From the NCBI GenBank assembly GCA_934120735.1, contig CAKOVA010000041.1, forward strand, positions 1-16,850: DNA of 16,850 nt, written 5' to 3'. Every line of letters begins with the position of its first letter. Within the stretch, counting starts at the first letter, position 1. This document shows positions 16,242-16,850 of this stretch, piece by piece. The notes under the pieces are model-generated. The model made no database searches, had not been told where the DNA came from, and saw only the letters and a program-made list of their open reading frames with translations. This stretch comes from an uncultured Prevotella sp. Lineage in GTDB: Bacteria; Bacteroidota; Bacteroidia; Bacteroidales; Bacteroidaceae. A program made the position numbers and the translations under genes.

Positions 16242-16850
16242 CTAAAGCATCAACTCTTTTGGTGATGAAACAAAGGTAGTTGCTCCATGTTCCAACAAAA
16301 ATTCCTTATCTCTAAATCCCCATAACACACTGATACAAGGCATGTTGCTGTTGCGTGCCGTAGCAATATCTACATCACTGTCACCAACATAAACAGCATC
16401 TCGCCCATCATCGTCCAACTGACGCAAGGCTTCCAATACCGTGTCAGGTGCCGGTTTTTTCTTGATGTTTTCCCGTTCACCAATCGCCACCGTGACATAG
16501 TCGCTAAAAAAGTGGCGACAAAGGTCTTGCGTGGCATCGTAGAACTTGTTGCTAACCACAGCCAACTTCTTGCCGTGGGCCTGCAAATTGGCCAAAAGCT
16601 CGAGTATCCCCGGGTAGGGTTTGGTATTGTCAAGATTATGAACCAAATAGTGTTGACGAAAATCAGCGTATGTAGCCTCAAAATCGGGATTGTCTAATCC
16701 GTTGGGAATGGCACGTTCCATGAGTTTTTTCACACCATTACCCACAAACTTTCTCACCTCACCGATGGTCCGTTCGGGCATGCCATGCATCTTCAAAGCC
16801 GCATTACAACTGACGTATAAGTCTTGAAGCGAATCAAGCAAGGTTCCATC
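16242..16850 (-). CDS. HAD-superfamily phosphatase, phosphoglycolate-phosphatase-like (5' end beyond window)
   Basis: The frame runs open to the window edge. The last visible codons read DGTLLDSLQD, which is the HAD motif I (DxDGT), so roughly 8-12 N-terminal residues are missing. Visible are 202 residues: an all-helical cap (VGNGVKKLMERA and following), motif II serine in LAVVSNK, motif III lysine in KKKPAPDTVLEAL, and motif IV VYVGDSDVDIATA. This order fits a Gph-type phosphatase that hydrolyses 2-phosphoglycolate, or a related small phosphoester such as a PpaX-type substrate. It is convergent with the TolC-like gene, 17 bp apart, with no clear terminator between them. Confidence 0.88.
   Translation of the reverse strand, partial: DGTLLDSLQDLYVSCNAALKMHGMPERTIGEVRKFVGNGVKKLMERAIPNGLDNPDFEATYADFRQHYLVHNLDNTKPYPGILELLANLQAHGKKLAVVSNKFYDATQDLCRHFFSDYVTVAIGERENIKKKPAPDTVLEALRQLDDDGRDAVYVGDSDVDIATARNSNMPCISVLWGFRDKEFLLEHGATTFVSSPKELML

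Overview
The window looks like chromosomal DNA of a Bacteroidales bacterium, most likely Prevotella or a close relative. This is an inference. The evidence is that most upstream regions carry the Bacteroidetes -7 promoter element TAnnTTTG (two of them with a well-placed TTTG -33 box), Shine-Dalgarno sites are weak and leaders A-rich, ribosomal protein bS16 has a long acidic/alanine tail, and a MurNAc/GlcNAc-kinase-like protein is fused to a RapZ C-terminal domain. Gene content is almost entirely housekeeping. I see no transposase, integrase, tRNA, rRNA or CRISPR array.

Layout. 1-295: no gene; holds one copy of a degenerate repeat. 296-907 (-): TetR-family regulator, divergent from 1097-3388 (+), a malic enzyme with a phosphotransacetylase-like tail. 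3467-4306 (+): ispE, for isoprenoid precursors. Convergent to it is a two-gene minus-strand operon: a sugar kinase/RapZ fusion (5154-6695), then a MurU-like nucleotidyltransferase (4339-5085), probably cell-wall amino-sugar salvage. 6893-7157: a predicted small RNA with its own promoter and terminator, plus the groEL terminator. 7158-9122 (-): groES-groEL. 9123-9969: a groES control region with a tandem array of imperfect palindromes, then gene-free DNA with the second repeat copy and a long hairpin. 9970-11007 (+): galE. 11248-11808 (+): rpsP. Minus strand: ettA (12059-13756) and ribE (13839-14444), the latter behind a long structured leader (14445-14705). 14887-16224 (+): a TolC-like outer-membrane protein. 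16242-16850 (-): a HAD phosphatase cut by the window end.

The least ordinary parts are non-coding. The ribE leader has a strong promoter, a long-range closing helix, several internal hairpins and an intrinsic terminator directly before the ribE start; it does not match the FMN riboswitch consensus. Upstream of groES lie four spaced imperfect palindromes next to a sigma-54-like -24/-12 sequence, with no CIRCE element. Two intergenic regions 9.6 kb apart share about 100 bp at roughly three-quarters identity. All alignments and foldings were done by eye.
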